NCBI RefSeq assembly: GCF_025351295.1
Contig: NZ_JANXWD010000003.1
Location: 23,834 to 87,833, forward strand
Reading direction: 5' to 3'
Source of the DNA: Phenylobacterium sp.
GTDB taxonomy: Bacteria; Pseudomonadota; Alphaproteobacteria; Caulobacterales; Caulobacteraceae
DNA: 64,000 bases
Shown: piece by piece, positions 35,368 to 44,081 of the stretch
Numbering within the stretch: position 1 is the first letter of the stretch
Layout: every line of letters begins with the position of its first letter
Notes under the pieces: generated by a model
What the model was told of the DNA's origin: nothing
Databases searched by the model: none
Seen by the model: only the letters and a program-made list of their open reading frames with translations
Translations under genes and position numbers: made by a program

Positions 35368-35817
35368 ATGCGCAGATCTATCGTGGGCATCGCCGTGGCG
35401 ATCGCCGCCATGGCTGGCGCGGCGCGGGCCGCCGACTATGTGGTGGTGAAATCCACCGATCCGGACATCAAGGCCGGCCTGGCGCTGAACGGCGGCCAGA
35501 AGGTCGCCCTGGGCGCCGGCAAGACCCTGACGCTGATCGCGGCGGCCGGCGACGTGACCACCCTCAAGGGCGGCCCCTCGGGCGCGACGACGCCGGCGCG
35601 GCGGACCGCGGCCGCCGACGTCGGCAAGCTGGAGTCCCTGCGCACCCTGATCGATCCGCCGCCGCCCGGCCGGACCTTCGGCGGCCGCCGTGGCGGCGTC
35701 TGCCCCGACCCGACCACCCTGAAGACCCTGGACGATATCCTGGCGGTGCAGGCGGACGGCTGCGCGTCGGCCGCCCGGCAGGCCCTGGACGCCCTGGCGG
35801 GCTCCGCCGCGCACTAG
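35368..35817 (+). CDS. Small secreted protein of unknown function
   Basis: A 149-residue protein; ATG 35368 follows TTGAGGA and gives a clean signal peptide (MRRSIVGIAVAIAAMAGAARA, cleavage before ADY). The mature part starts with a beta-rich segment (DYVVVKSTDPDIKAGLALNG) that may be SH3-like, followed by a Gly/Arg-rich linker and two cysteines (VCPDPTT, DGCASAAR) that could pair in the periplasm. It converges with the caspase-like gene, with a 4-bp 3' overlap. The same neighbourhood and predicted location suggest a functional link (inference). No family recognised. Confidence 0.7.
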   Translation: MRRSIVGIAVAIAAMAGAARAADYVVVKSTDPDIKAGLALNGGQKVALGAGKTLTLIAAAGDVTTLKGGPSGATTPARRTAAADVGKLESLRTLIDPPPPGRTFGGRRGGVCPDPTTLKTLDDILAVQADGCASAARQALDALAGSAAH

Positions 35818-37394
35818 GGGCCGGTGTAGAGCTCGCCCAGCGCCATGGCCGCCTGGCCGTGGGCCTGGTCCAGCGCGTCATGCACGGCGCCGGCGGCGAT
35901 CTCGGCCTCGCGCTTGCCGTTGATGCGGTTGAGCGCGGCCCGGAGCGCCGTCGGGGCCGCGGGCGTCGCCACCGCCACCACATTGTCGACGCCGAACGGC
36001 GGCGCGGCGCGGGTGCGGGCCATCACGGTCCGGGCCTCGCCAGCCGCCATCCGGCCGTCGCCGTCCCCGTCCAGCGGGTAGAGCATCTGCACAGTGCCGT
36101 CGCCGGCCAGGTTGAAGGCGGTCAGGTAGACGGCCGCGCCCTTGTGGGTCACCGCCAGGTCGACGTTCTCGCCCGACTTGTAGAGCTGGCCCCTGGGCCG
36201 CGGGCCGATATCGACCTTGAGCTGCCGTTCGTTGGCGGAGCCCGCCAGCTCGCCGATCACCCGTCGCTTGACGATCACCCCGGCCAGGGCCTCGGCGCTG
36301 GTCAGGTTCTCCGCCACCCGGTCGCCTCGGGAATCGGTGACCCAGCCCTCCTTGGCCGACCAGGTCAGATCCGGGACGCCGCGCGGGATCGAGGCCCAGG
36401 GCCCCTTGCCGCCCAGCAAGTCGGCGGCCTCCTGGTCGGCGGCCTTCACCTCGATGGGCCGGTCCTGCGGCGGCGGCGCCTTCAGCGGCTGGAAGACCAC
36501 GCTGCGCTCGTTGCGGGCCGGGACGAAGGTCGAGGCCCACTGCTGGGTGCTGGAGAGCTCGCGCGTGCGGGTCTCCAGGCTGGCGGCCAACTCGGCCAGG
36601 GACAGCTTGCCGTCGTCATCCAGGTCGGCGGCCAGGTGGCCGTTGGGGCGGCGATCCTTGAGCGTCCCCTCCAGGGCGTAGGTCAGCAGCCCGCGCGACG
36701 GAGAGTCGCCCCGCGGCAGCGGCCCCTCCAGAGCGAACTGGTTGTCCTGGGCCGCGCCCACATAGACCAGGTTCGGCGGATCGCCGGCCGGCGCCACCGC
36801 GGCCGGGTCCGGCGGCCCGGGCGGCAGGGGGATGGCCATGGCGTTGGGCATGGCCTGGCGGGCCTTGAAGGCGCTCTTGACGGTGATCGAGCGGTTCATC
36901 GTGCCGCTGTGGCAGGCGTCGGCGATCTGCAGCAGATTGACCGTGGTCGGGAAGAAGTTGACCAGCCAGCCGTGCAGGTCGTCGTCGACGATGAACTGCT
37001 GCGGGTCCGGGTTGGCCGCCTTGAAGCCGCCCAGCACCAGGAACTCGTCCATGCCGTCGGTCTCGCTGGGATCGGCGCTGCGCGCCTGGGCCCCGTGGCC
37101 GGCGAAGTAGAAAATCACCCAGTCGCCCGGCTTCGCCCGCTTGCCCAGCGCCTCCAGCGCGCCGCGGATATTGGCGCGGGTGGCCTGGCCGTCGCGCAGG
37201 GAGACGACGTCCGTGGCCCCCTCGCCCTTCAGCAGCGCCATCAGGGCCGCGGCGTCGTTGGGCGTGCCCTCCAGCGAAGGGATCGGGGCCGTGTACTGGG
37301 AGACCGCCACCACTAGGGCGCGGATCTCGGCCGTCGCGGGCGCCGCGATCCAGACCAGGGCCGCCGCCGCCAGTCCCGCGATCGCTCTGCGCAT
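35814..37394 (-). CDS. Secreted caspase-family (C14) protease with EF-hand-like loops
   Basis: A 526-residue protein. ATG 37394 gives a signal peptide (MRRAIAGLAAAALVWIAAPATA). The caspase-like domain follows: RALVVAVSQYTAPIPSLEG, the catalytic His in FYFAGHGAQA near 99 and the catalytic Cys in IADACHSGTM near 160, with the acidic DEFLVLGG between. The rest carries two calcium-loop-like sequences, DLDDDGKLSLAEL near 256 and LDGDGDGRMAAGEA near 441, and a beta-rich C-terminal part seen in bacterial orthocaspases (DUF4384-like, with ENVDLAVTHKGAAVYLTAFN). Metacaspases cleave after Arg/Lys and are often calcium-activated, which fits the loops. Exported. Confidence 0.88.
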   Translation of the reverse strand: MRRAIAGLAAAALVWIAAPATAEIRALVVAVSQYTAPIPSLEGTPNDAAALMALLKGEGATDVVSLRDGQATRANIRGALEALGKRAKPGDWVIFYFAGHGAQARSADPSETDGMDEFLVLGGFKAANPDPQQFIVDDDLHGWLVNFFPTTVNLLQIADACHSGTMNRSITVKSAFKARQAMPNAMAIPLPPGPPDPAAVAPAGDPPNLVYVGAAQDNQFALEGPLPRGDSPSRGLLTYALEGTLKDRRPNGHLAADLDDDGKLSLAELAASLETRTRELSSTQQWASTFVPARNERSVVFQPLKAPPPQDRPIEVKAADQEAADLLGGKGPWASIPRGVPDLTWSAKEGWVTDSRGDRVAENLTSAEALAGVIVKRRVIGELAGSANERQLKVDIGPRPRGQLYKSGENVDLAVTHKGAAVYLTAFNLAGDGTVQMLYPLDGDGDGRMAAGEARTVMARTRAAPPFGVDNVVAVATPAAPTALRAALNRINGKREAEIAAGAVHDALDQAHGQAAMALGELYTGP

Positions 37395-37602
37395 GTCGCC
37401 ACCTCTCGAAAGCCGCCGCCAACTAATGACCGCGCCGCCGCCCACCACAAGCCGGGCGCTCAGGGATTTCTACGGACGCGACGTCGTGCCGGAGGCGGCG
37501 CGCCTGCGCCGGCCGGTCGCGCGAGGGTTGGCGCAGGTTCGTGGTAGGGGGTAGTAGGGCGCGCCGCGGATCGGCGGCAGGCACAAGGATACGGTTCGGC
37601 GC

Positions 37603-38976
37603 ATGAGCGCGTCCCAGGCGGAACAGATCGCCGGCGTCCGGCCGATCCTGCGGCGGGTGATCGGCAACGCCGGCCTGCTGCTGGGCGGACGCACGGTGAA
37701 CGCGGTCCTGGGCCTGGCCTATATGGCGATCGCCGCCCGCGCCCTGGGCGCCGCCGAGCTGGGCGCCCTGGTGCTGATCCAGGCTTTCGCCCAGTTCCTC
37801 GGCGAGGTGGTGAAGTTCCAGTCCTGGCAGACGATCCTGCACTACGGCGCGCGGCCGCTGGCCGAGGGCCGCAAGGCGGACTTCCAGCAGGTGCTGCGTT
37901 TCACCCTGATCCTGGACCTGGCCAGCACGGCGATCGGGATCGCGGTGGGGATCGCCGGCTCCCTGCTGTTCGCGGGCCGGCTGGGCTGGACGACCCACCA
38001 GGCCCCCGCCGCCGCCCTGTTCATGTTCACCATCGCCTTCATGGTCTCGGCCACGCCGCTGGGCCTGCTCAGGCTGTTCGACCGGTTCGACGTGATGGCG
38101 CGGCAGGCCGCGCTGATCGCCTTTCTGCGGCTGGTGGGCAGCGGCGTGGCGCTGGCGCTGCACGCGCCCATGCAGGGCTTCCTGCTGGCTTGGGCGGCGG
38201 GCACCGTCGGCAGCTGGCTGTACCTCGCAGGCGGCGCGTTCGGCGAGCTGCGCAGGCGCGGGCTGCTGGAAGGGTTCTCCTGGCGCGGACCGCTGGCGTC
38301 GGGCCTGCCGGGCGTCTGGCGCTTCGCCTGGAACACCAATCTGTCGGCGACGCTGGACGTCGCCTTCACCCATGTCGCCACCCTGATGGTCGGCGGCCTG
38401 GTGGGCCCGTCGCAGGCGGCGTTCTGGCGGGTGGGCCGGCAGGTGGCCGACGCCATGGCCAAGCCGGCCAAGCTGCTGACCCCGGCGCTCTATCCCGAGC
38501 TGGCGCGGCTGCGGGCCGATGGCCGCGACCACGCCATGTGGCGGCTGGCGCGCAACGTGGGCCTGCTGGCCGGCGGGGTCGGCCTGGTGCTGCTGGCGGC
38601 CAGCGCCGTCATCGGGCCGTGGCTGCTGACGCTCACGCTGGGCAAAGCGTTCGCCCCGGCCGCCGCGGTGATGACCTGGCAGGTGGCCGCCGCGGTGATC
38701 GGAATCTTCGCCCTGCCGCTGGAGCCGATGCTGATTTCCCTGGGCAAGCCGGGGGCGGCCGTGCGGGTACGATTGGGGGTCAGCGCCGCCTTCCTGGGCG
38801 TCCTGGCCTTCCTCGTGACCCGGTTCGGCCTTATAGGCGCAGGCGCGGGCCTGGTGGGCGCGGCCAGCGCCCTTGCCCTGGGCATGCTGTGGTTCATCCT
38901 CAGAGAGAATGGGAATCGGCCGGCGGCGACCCTGCCGGCCCCGGCGCCCATTGAACGACTGGAAGGCGAAGTTTGA
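37603..38976 (+). CDS. Polysaccharide/lipid flippase (MOP superfamily, Wzx-like)
   Basis: A 457-residue protein with about 12 hydrophobic segments in the MOP-superfamily arrangement (GNAGLLLGGRTVNAVLGLAY at the start; ALYPELARLRADG between the halves). Relatives flip lipid-linked oligosaccharides. Its stop overlaps the TTG start of the acyl-ACP/acyl-AMP ligase gene (TTGA), so it heads the sphingolipid operon. A role in moving a sphingolipid or its head-group precursor across the inner membrane is therefore an attractive inference. The family assignment is firm, the cargo is not. Confidence 0.85.
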   Translation: MSASQAEQIAGVRPILRRVIGNAGLLLGGRTVNAVLGLAYMAIAARALGAAELGALVLIQAFAQFLGEVVKFQSWQTILHYGARPLAEGRKADFQQVLRFTLILDLASTAIGIAVGIAGSLLFAGRLGWTTHQAPAAALFMFTIAFMVSATPLGLLRLFDRFDVMARQAALIAFLRLVGSGVALALHAPMQGFLLAWAAGTVGSWLYLAGGAFGELRRRGLLEGFSWRGPLASGLPGVWRFAWNTNLSATLDVAFTHVATLMVGGLVGPSQAAFWRVGRQVADAMAKPAKLLTPALYPELARLRADGRDHAMWRLARNVGLLAGGVGLVLLAASAVIGPWLLTLTLGKAFAPAAAVMTWQVAAAVIGIFALPLEPMLISLGKPGAAVRVRLGVSAAFLGVLAFLVTRFGLIGAGAGLVGAASALALGMLWFILRENGNRPAATLPAPAPIERLEGEV

Positions 38977-40682
38977 TCCTGACCCCGACCGCTCCGGACC
39001 GCCCGTTCCGCGTGGACGGCTTCGCGACCCTGACCGACGCCCTGGACTTCGCCGCCGGCGGGCCGACCGGCGTCAACCTCTACGGCCTGCGCGGCGAGCT
39101 GAACGCCGTGGTCCCCTATGCGGAGCTGCGTGAGCGCGCCCGGGCCTTGGCCGTGCGCCTGCTCGCCGCCGGGCTGACGCCACTGGACCGGGTCGGCCTG
39201 GTGGCCGACACCGACCTCGATTTCATCACCACCTTCTTCGCCTGCCAGTACGCCCGCCTGACGCCCGCGCCCCTGCCGTTGCCGGCCCCGCTTGGCGGGC
39301 GCGAGGCCTATGTGGAACAGATCGGCCGCATGCTGGGCTCGGCCAAGGCCGCCGCCGTGTTCGGCCCCGAGAGCCTGCTGCCCTGGCTGCAGGAGGCCGC
39401 CGCCGCCAGCGGCGTCGGCGTCGCGATGTCGATCACCGCCCTGCCGGACGCGCCGCCCGCCGACCTGCCGCCGCCGGGCGCGGACGATCCCTGCTACGTC
39501 CAGTTCTCCTCGGGCAGCACGCGCAATCCGACCGGCGTGCTCTGCACCCACCGCGCCCTGATGGCCAACGCCATGGCGATCACCAAACACGGGCTGAGGG
39601 TGGTCCCGGAGGACCGGGCGCTGTCGTGGCTGCCGCTCTACCACGACATGGGGCTGGTGGGCTTCCTGCTGAGCCCGATGGCCGTGCAGATGAGCATCGA
39701 CCTGCTGCCCACAGGGGCCTTCGTGCGCCGGCCGCTGATGTGGCTGGACCTGATCTCCAAGAACCGGGCGACGATCTCCTACAGCCCCAGCTTCGGCTAC
39801 GACCTGTGCGCCCGGCGGGGCGACGGCACGCGCGAGGGCCTGGACCTCTCGGCTTGGCGGATCGCCGGCTGCGGCGGCGACATGGTCCGCCCGGCGCCCC
39901 TGCTGAGCTTCGCCGAGCGCTATGCGGCGGCGGGCTTCAGCGCCAAGGCCTTCGTGCCCAGCTACGGCATGGCCGAGGCCACCCTGGCGCTGACCATGGC
40001 GCCGCTGGGCCAGGGCCTGCGCTTCGACACCGTCGACGTCGACCGGATGGAGCGCGACGGGCGCGTCAAGACGGCCTCAGGCGCCCGCAGCCGCCCGTTC
40101 GTCCGCTGCGGTCCAGTGCTGCCGGCGCATGAGCTGGAGGTCCGCGACCCGGCCGGCGCGCGGGCGCCCGAGGGGCATGTGGGCCAGATCTTCGTGCGCG
40201 GGCCCAGCCTGATGCGGGGCTATTTCGGTGAGCCCGAGGCCACCGCCCGCGTCCTGGGCGCCGACGGCTGGCTGGACACAGGCGACCTCGGCTACCTGAT
40301 CGACGGCGAGATCGTGCCGACCGGCCGCGCCAAGGACCTGATCCTGCTGAACGGCCGCAACGTCTGGCCACAAGATCTTGAATGGTCGGCGGAATCCGAG
40401 ATCGAGAAGCTGCGCAGCGGCGATGTCGCCGCCTTCTCGGTCGACCGTGACGAGGGCGAGCAGCTGGTGGTTCTGGTCCAGGCCCGCAGCAGCGATGCCG
40501 AGGCCCGCCAGACGCTAACCGACGATGTCGCCGCCCTGCTCCGCGCCCGCCACGGCGTCGAGGCGCGGGTGGAACTGGTGGGCGCCCACGCCCTGCCGCA
40601 GACCTCGTCGGGCAAGCTCAGCCGGTCGAAAGCCCGCGCCCTGTTCCTGGCCGGCGCCTTCAAGCAGGAAGAACCCGCCTGA
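38973..40682 (+). CDS. aasR: Acyl-ACP synthetase / fatty acyl-AMP ligase of the sphingolipid locus
   Basis: A 569-residue ANL-superfamily enzyme starting at TTG. Motifs: P-loop QFSSGSTRNPTGV near 178, SYGMAEATLAL near 330, WLDTGDLGYLIDG near 434, and the C-terminal lysine TSSGKLSRSKAR near 545. The sequence around the C-terminal hinge and the insertion pattern resemble fatty-acyl-AMP ligases. In Caulobacter the equivalent gene between cerR and the flippase encodes an acyl-ACP synthetase that loads the dedicated carrier protein. It would supply the acyl donor for serine palmitoyltransferase. It overlaps the next gene by 4 bp. Confidence 0.85.
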   Translation: MILTPTAPDRPFRVDGFATLTDALDFAAGGPTGVNLYGLRGELNAVVPYAELRERARALAVRLLAAGLTPLDRVGLVADTDLDFITTFFACQYARLTPAPLPLPAPLGGREAYVEQIGRMLGSAKAAAVFGPESLLPWLQEAAAASGVGVAMSITALPDAPPADLPPPGADDPCYVQFSSGSTRNPTGVLCTHRALMANAMAITKHGLRVVPEDRALSWLPLYHDMGLVGFLLSPMAVQMSIDLLPTGAFVRRPLMWLDLISKNRATISYSPSFGYDLCARRGDGTREGLDLSAWRIAGCGGDMVRPAPLLSFAERYAAAGFSAKAFVPSYGMAEATLALTMAPLGQGLRFDTVDVDRMERDGRVKTASGARSRPFVRCGPVLPAHELEVRDPAGARAPEGHVGQIFVRGPSLMRGYFGEPEATARVLGADGWLDTGDLGYLIDGEIVPTGRAKDLILLNGRNVWPQDLEWSAESEIEKLRSGDVAAFSVDRDEGEQLVVLVQARSSDAEARQTLTDDVAALLRARHGVEARVELVGAHALPQTSSGKLSRSKARALFLAGAFKQEEPA

Positions 40683-41620
40683 CCGGCCGCCTCGCGGCGG
40701 TCACCGGGGCGACCGGCTTCCTGGGTCGCCAGATCGTCCGCGCCCTGGCCGAGGACGGCTGGCGCGTGCGCGTGCTGGCGCGGCGCGACCCGATCGACCC
40801 CCTGTGGCGCGAGATCGTGCCCCAGGTGGTGGCCGGCGACCTCGGCGACCCGGCCGCTCTGGCGCGGCTCTGTGCGGGTGCCGACGTGGTGATCCACGCC
40901 GCTGGCCTGGTGAAGGCCAGGAGCCGCGCGGCCTTCGACGCCGTGAACGTAGCCGGCGCGCGGCGGGTGGCGCAGGCGGCCGAGCGGGCGGGAACGCCCC
41001 ATGTGATCCTGGTCTCCAGCCTCACCGCCCGCGAGCCCGGCCTGTCGCACTACAGCGCCAGCAAGGCGGCCGGCGAGGCGGCCATGGCGGCAGTGCTGGG
41101 CCCCCGCCTGACCGTGGCCCGCCCCTGCGCCATCTACGGCCCCGGCGATCGCGAGCTCCTGCCGGTGTTCCAGGCGGCGGCGTCCAGCCCGGTCCTTCCC
41201 CTGATCGGTGAAACCGCCAGGGTCTCGATGATCCATGTCGAGGATTGCGGCCGGCAGGTGGCCAGCCTTGCTGCAGCGCAGCCGGAGGGCCGTAACGTCG
41301 CGCTTACCGATTCGCGTCCCGACGGCTATTCCTGGCGCGAACTGATGGCCGAGGCGGCCCACGCCTGCGGCCGGAGACCCCACTTCGCGGCCATTCCGGG
41401 GGTCCTGATCCGGGCGATTGGAATCACAAATGATTTCACAGTGCTGCTGGGGCGCACCCCCATGTTGACCTCGGCCAAGGCGCGGGAGTTGTTGCATCCG
41501 AACTGGGCCGTCGCGCCCGAGGAACAATCACCGGGAATGCCGCCTTCGCGCTACGACCTCAGGACCGGTTTCGAGGCCACCGTGGCGTGGTACCGCAGTG
41601 CGGCATGGATGAAACATTAG
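40679..41620 (+). CDS. cerR: Ceramide reductase (NAD-dependent epimerase/dehydratase family), CTG start
   Basis: A 313-residue extended short-chain dehydrogenase. The Rossmann motif VTGATGFLG is at 8-16 and the catalytic pair is Tyr125/Lys129 in HYSASKAAG. No ATG, GTG or TTG occurs in frame between the last upstream stop and GTG 40766, which lies after the Rossmann motif. The only start that keeps the cofactor site is CTG 40679, in a CTGA overlap with the upstream stop. In Caulobacter the gene between the carrier protein and acyl-ACP synthetase genes is cerR, reducing the 3-keto group of the ceramide. An 89-bp gap precedes the carrier protein gene. Confidence 0.85.
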   Translation: MTGRLAAVTGATGFLGRQIVRALAEDGWRVRVLARRDPIDPLWREIVPQVVAGDLGDPAALARLCAGADVVIHAAGLVKARSRAAFDAVNVAGARRVAQAAERAGTPHVILVSSLTAREPGLSHYSASKAAGEAAMAAVLGPRLTVARPCAIYGPGDRELLPVFQAAASSPVLPLIGETARVSMIHVEDCGRQVASLAAAQPEGRNVALTDSRPDGYSWRELMAEAAHACGRRPHFAAIPGVLIRAIGITNDFTVLLGRTPMLTSAKARELLHPNWAVAPEEQSPGMPPSRYDLRTGFEATVAWYRSAAWMKH

Positions 41621-41710
41621 CTGCCGTTTTGTGACCACAAGGCGAACCCAAGGTAGAAAAACCGGCCGGAGATGGTTAGTTAGCCGGCTGGCGTAAGCAG
41701 ATAGAGAGCC

Positions 41711-41980
41711 ATGGGGGGCTCAAGTATGGTGGAACTGGCGACGGATCTGACCGTCCGTGAAGTCGCGCGAGCGGCCGAGACGGTCCTTGGCCGGAGCGTC
41801 CAGGTCACCCACGATACCGACATCGCGCGGGATCTCGCTGTGGATTCGCTTGCGCTAATGAACATCGTCATGGAGCTTGAGGATCGCTTCGACCTCTCGA
41901 TTCCCCTCGATCGTCTGGCGACGGTGCAGACGGTTGGCGACCTCTCCGATCTGATCAACAAGCTGCGGGTGAAGGCTTAA
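41711..41980 (+). CDS. acpR: Acyl carrier protein dedicated to sphingolipid synthesis
   Basis: An 89-residue acidic acyl carrier protein. Ser46 in LAVDSLALMNIVMELEDRF is the phosphopantetheine attachment site. ATG 41711 follows GAGAG; an in-frame ATG at 41726 is an alternative and would shorten the protein by five residues. It lies 2 bp upstream of serine palmitoyltransferase, so it is very probably the carrier for the acyl chain used by that enzyme, as in the Caulobacter ceramide locus. An upstream 90-bp gap may hold its own promoter. Confidence 0.93.
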   Translation: MGGSSMVELATDLTVREVARAAETVLGRSVQVTHDTDIARDLAVDSLALMNIVMELEDRFDLSIPLDRLATVQTVGDLSDLINKLRVKA

Positions 41981-41982
41981 CG

Positions 41983-43197
41983 ATGGGGTTGCTCGACAAG
42001 CACCTGGGCTATCGCGCCCCGCTGGATGGCATCCGCGCTGCGGGCGCCGATCCCTTTGCCGTTCGATTCGACGCCGTTCTGTCGCCGACCGAAGGCATGC
42101 TGGATGGCAAGAAGGTGATCCTGCTGGGCACCAACAACTATCTCGGCCTGACCTTCGATCCGGAATGCATCGAGGCGTCGGCCAAGGCCGTGCGCGAATG
42201 GGGTACGGGAACGACCGGGTCGCGGTTCGCCAATGGCACCTTCAGCGGCCACACGGACCTGGAGACGGCGCTGGCCAAGTTCTACGGCCGCAAGCACGCC
42301 ATGGTCTTCACGACCGGCTACCAGGCCAACCTGGGCGGCATCTCCGGCCTGGTCGGCCGCGGCGACCACCTGATCCTCGACGCCGACAGCCACGCCTCGA
42401 TCTATGACGCCGCGCGGTTGAGCCAGGCCGAGGTCATCCGCTTCCGCCACAACGACCCCGAAGACCTGCACAAGCGCCTGCGCCGGATGGGCGACCAGGC
42501 CGCCGGCAGCCTGATCGTCGTCGAGGGCATCTATTCGATGATGGGCGACGTGGCTCCGCTGAAGGAGATCGTCGCGATCAAGAAGGAGATGGGCGCCTAC
42601 CTGCTCGTCGACGAGGCCCACTCGATGGGCGTGCTCGGCGACAAGGGCCGCGGCCTGGCCGAGATGTGCGGCGTCGAGGACGACGTCGACTTCATCGTCG
42701 GCACCTTCTCCAAGAGCCTGGGCGCCGTGGGCGGCTTCCTGGTCTCCGACGAGGACAATTTCGACCTGCTGCGCATCGTCAGCCGGCCGTACATGTTCAC
42801 CGCCTCCCTGCCGCCGGCGGTGATCGCCTCGACCCTGACCGCGCTGAAGCGGCTCGAGGAGGACTCCAGCCTGCGGGTCCGCCTCGAGGCCAACGCCCAG
42901 CGCCTGTGGGACGGCCTCAGGACCCTCGGCTACGCGGTCGGCCCGCACGCCAGCCCGATCACCGCCGTGGTCATGCCCGACCAGGCGATGGCCGTGACCA
43001 TGTGGAACGCCCTGCTGCAGAACGGCATCTATCTGAACCTGGCCATCCCGCCGGCCACCCCGGACAGCCGGCCACTGCTGCGTTCCAGCGTCAGCGCCGC
43101 CCATACGCCGGAACAGATCGACCGGGTGCTCAGCATGTTCGAACAGCTGGGTCAGGAATTCGGGCTGCTCAAGCGCGCCCGCCGCGCCTCGGCCTGA
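41983..43197 (+). CDS. spt: Serine palmitoyltransferase
   Basis: A 404-residue PLP-dependent alpha-oxoamine synthase. Motifs: ILLGTNNYLGLTF, GTGTTGSRFANGTFSGH, DADSHASIYD (His137 stacking on PLP), LVDEAHSMGVLG (Asp210, His213) and the PLP lysine Lys244 in GTFSKSLGAVGG. It condenses serine with an acyl thioester to 3-keto-sphinganine, the committed step of sphingolipid synthesis. Other family members (KBL, AONS, ALAS) are excluded by the neighbouring carrier protein, cerR-type and acyl-ligase genes. The last 46 bp overlap the convergent gene at 43152. Cytoplasmic enzyme. Confidence 0.93.
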   Translation: MGLLDKHLGYRAPLDGIRAAGADPFAVRFDAVLSPTEGMLDGKKVILLGTNNYLGLTFDPECIEASAKAVREWGTGTTGSRFANGTFSGHTDLETALAKFYGRKHAMVFTTGYQANLGGISGLVGRGDHLILDADSHASIYDAARLSQAEVIRFRHNDPEDLHKRLRRMGDQAAGSLIVVEGIYSMMGDVAPLKEIVAIKKEMGAYLLVDEAHSMGVLGDKGRGLAEMCGVEDDVDFIVGTFSKSLGAVGGFLVSDEDNFDLLRIVSRPYMFTASLPPAVIASTLTALKRLEEDSSLRVRLEANAQRLWDGLRTLGYAVGPHASPITAVVMPDQAMAVTMWNALLQNGIYLNLAIPPATPDSRPLLRSSVSAAHTPEQIDRVLSMFEQLGQEFGLLKRARRASA

Positions 43198-44081
43198 TGC
43201 TTACGTAGCTGCAGCCACGCGCCGGGCGCCGCCAGGAACGGGTGGCGCTCGCGGAAGGGCGTGACCGGGATATCGACGCCCGTATGCCGCTCGATCTTGT
43301 AGGCCGCATAGCGCGCCGCGCCCTCAAAGGTGAAAGCCGCCTTCAGGATGCGCGCGACGTTCAGCGGCTTGCCCAGCAGGTTCGGCAGCATCCAGCCCGG
43401 CAACCCCTGCTTCGCGGGTCGCAGTTCCTGCTCATGCGCCTCGAACGCCACCCCGCCCGCCTGCCAGGCCAGCGGCAGGAGCTCGGCATAGCGGCCCTCC
43501 CCCGAGGCCAGCACGGTATCGGCGCGGTCGCTGGTCTCCATCCGGAACTCGGCGGCATAGGTGCGCCGGAAGAGGGCCAGCCAGAACGCGTGCGGCGGCC
43601 CCTGCGCCGGACCGAATTTCGCGGCATAGCGGCCCGCGGTGATCACCGCCGCCGCGCAGGCCTCGGCCGCGACGCGGGCGGACGCAGTGTCGCCGCTCCA
43701 GACCCTCTGCGCCGGCTGCACGAAGCGGGCCCAGATGGTGGTGTCCAGCGTGCGGCCCTCGGCAGCCCGGCGGAAGGTGGCCAGCGGCAGGGTGGCGACC
43801 TTGGCGCGCAGCGTCGCCTCCCCCACCTGGACCTCGTGATAGCTCACCTCCGGCCACAGCAGCCGCTCGACCAGGCCGTGCAGGCCGCTTCGGTGCGGCC
43901 CCCGGGTCAGCCGGTAGAAGTCGAGTACGCCGGCGAGGTCCCCGGTCCGCAGCGTCGAGCCATAGTAGAGGATCGCCGCGTCGCGCGCCGGATCGGCCAG
44001 GGCCGCGGCCAGGGCGACCACGGCCGCCGGCGCCGGCGTCGCCAGCTCGGCCTCCAGGCGCGATGCGAGCACGTCGCTCAC
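43152..44081 (-). CDS. Tam41-like nucleotidyltransferase candidate in the ceramide head-group operon
   Basis: A 309-residue soluble-looking protein. An early AAILYYGSTLRTGDLAGVLD stretch has the GS motif with a downstream Asp typical of nucleotidyltransferases. KVATLPLATFRRAAEG and TTIWARFVQPAQRVW resemble the Tam41/Mmp37 mitochondrial CDP-diacylglycerol synthase pattern. I infer a lipid cytidylyltransferase that could form CDP-ceramide from ceramide-1-phosphate. It is the third gene of an operon with a kinase and a CDP-alcohol transferase (4-bp ATGA overlap with the kinase stop). The Caulobacter counterpart belongs to the cpgABC set needed for ceramide phosphoglycerate. Start ATG 44081. Confidence 0.65.
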   Translation of the reverse strand: MSDVLASRLEAELATPAPAAVVALAAALADPARDAAILYYGSTLRTGDLAGVLDFYRLTRGPHRSGLHGLVERLLWPEVSYHEVQVGEATLRAKVATLPLATFRRAAEGRTLDTTIWARFVQPAQRVWSGDTASARVAAEACAAAVITAGRYAAKFGPAQGPPHAFWLALFRRTYAAEFRMETSDRADTVLASGEGRYAELLPLAWQAGGVAFEAHEQELRPAKQGLPGWMLPNLLGKPLNVARILKAAFTFEGAARYAAYKIERHTGVDIPVTPFRERHPFLAAPGAWLQLRKHQAEARRARLSSPNS

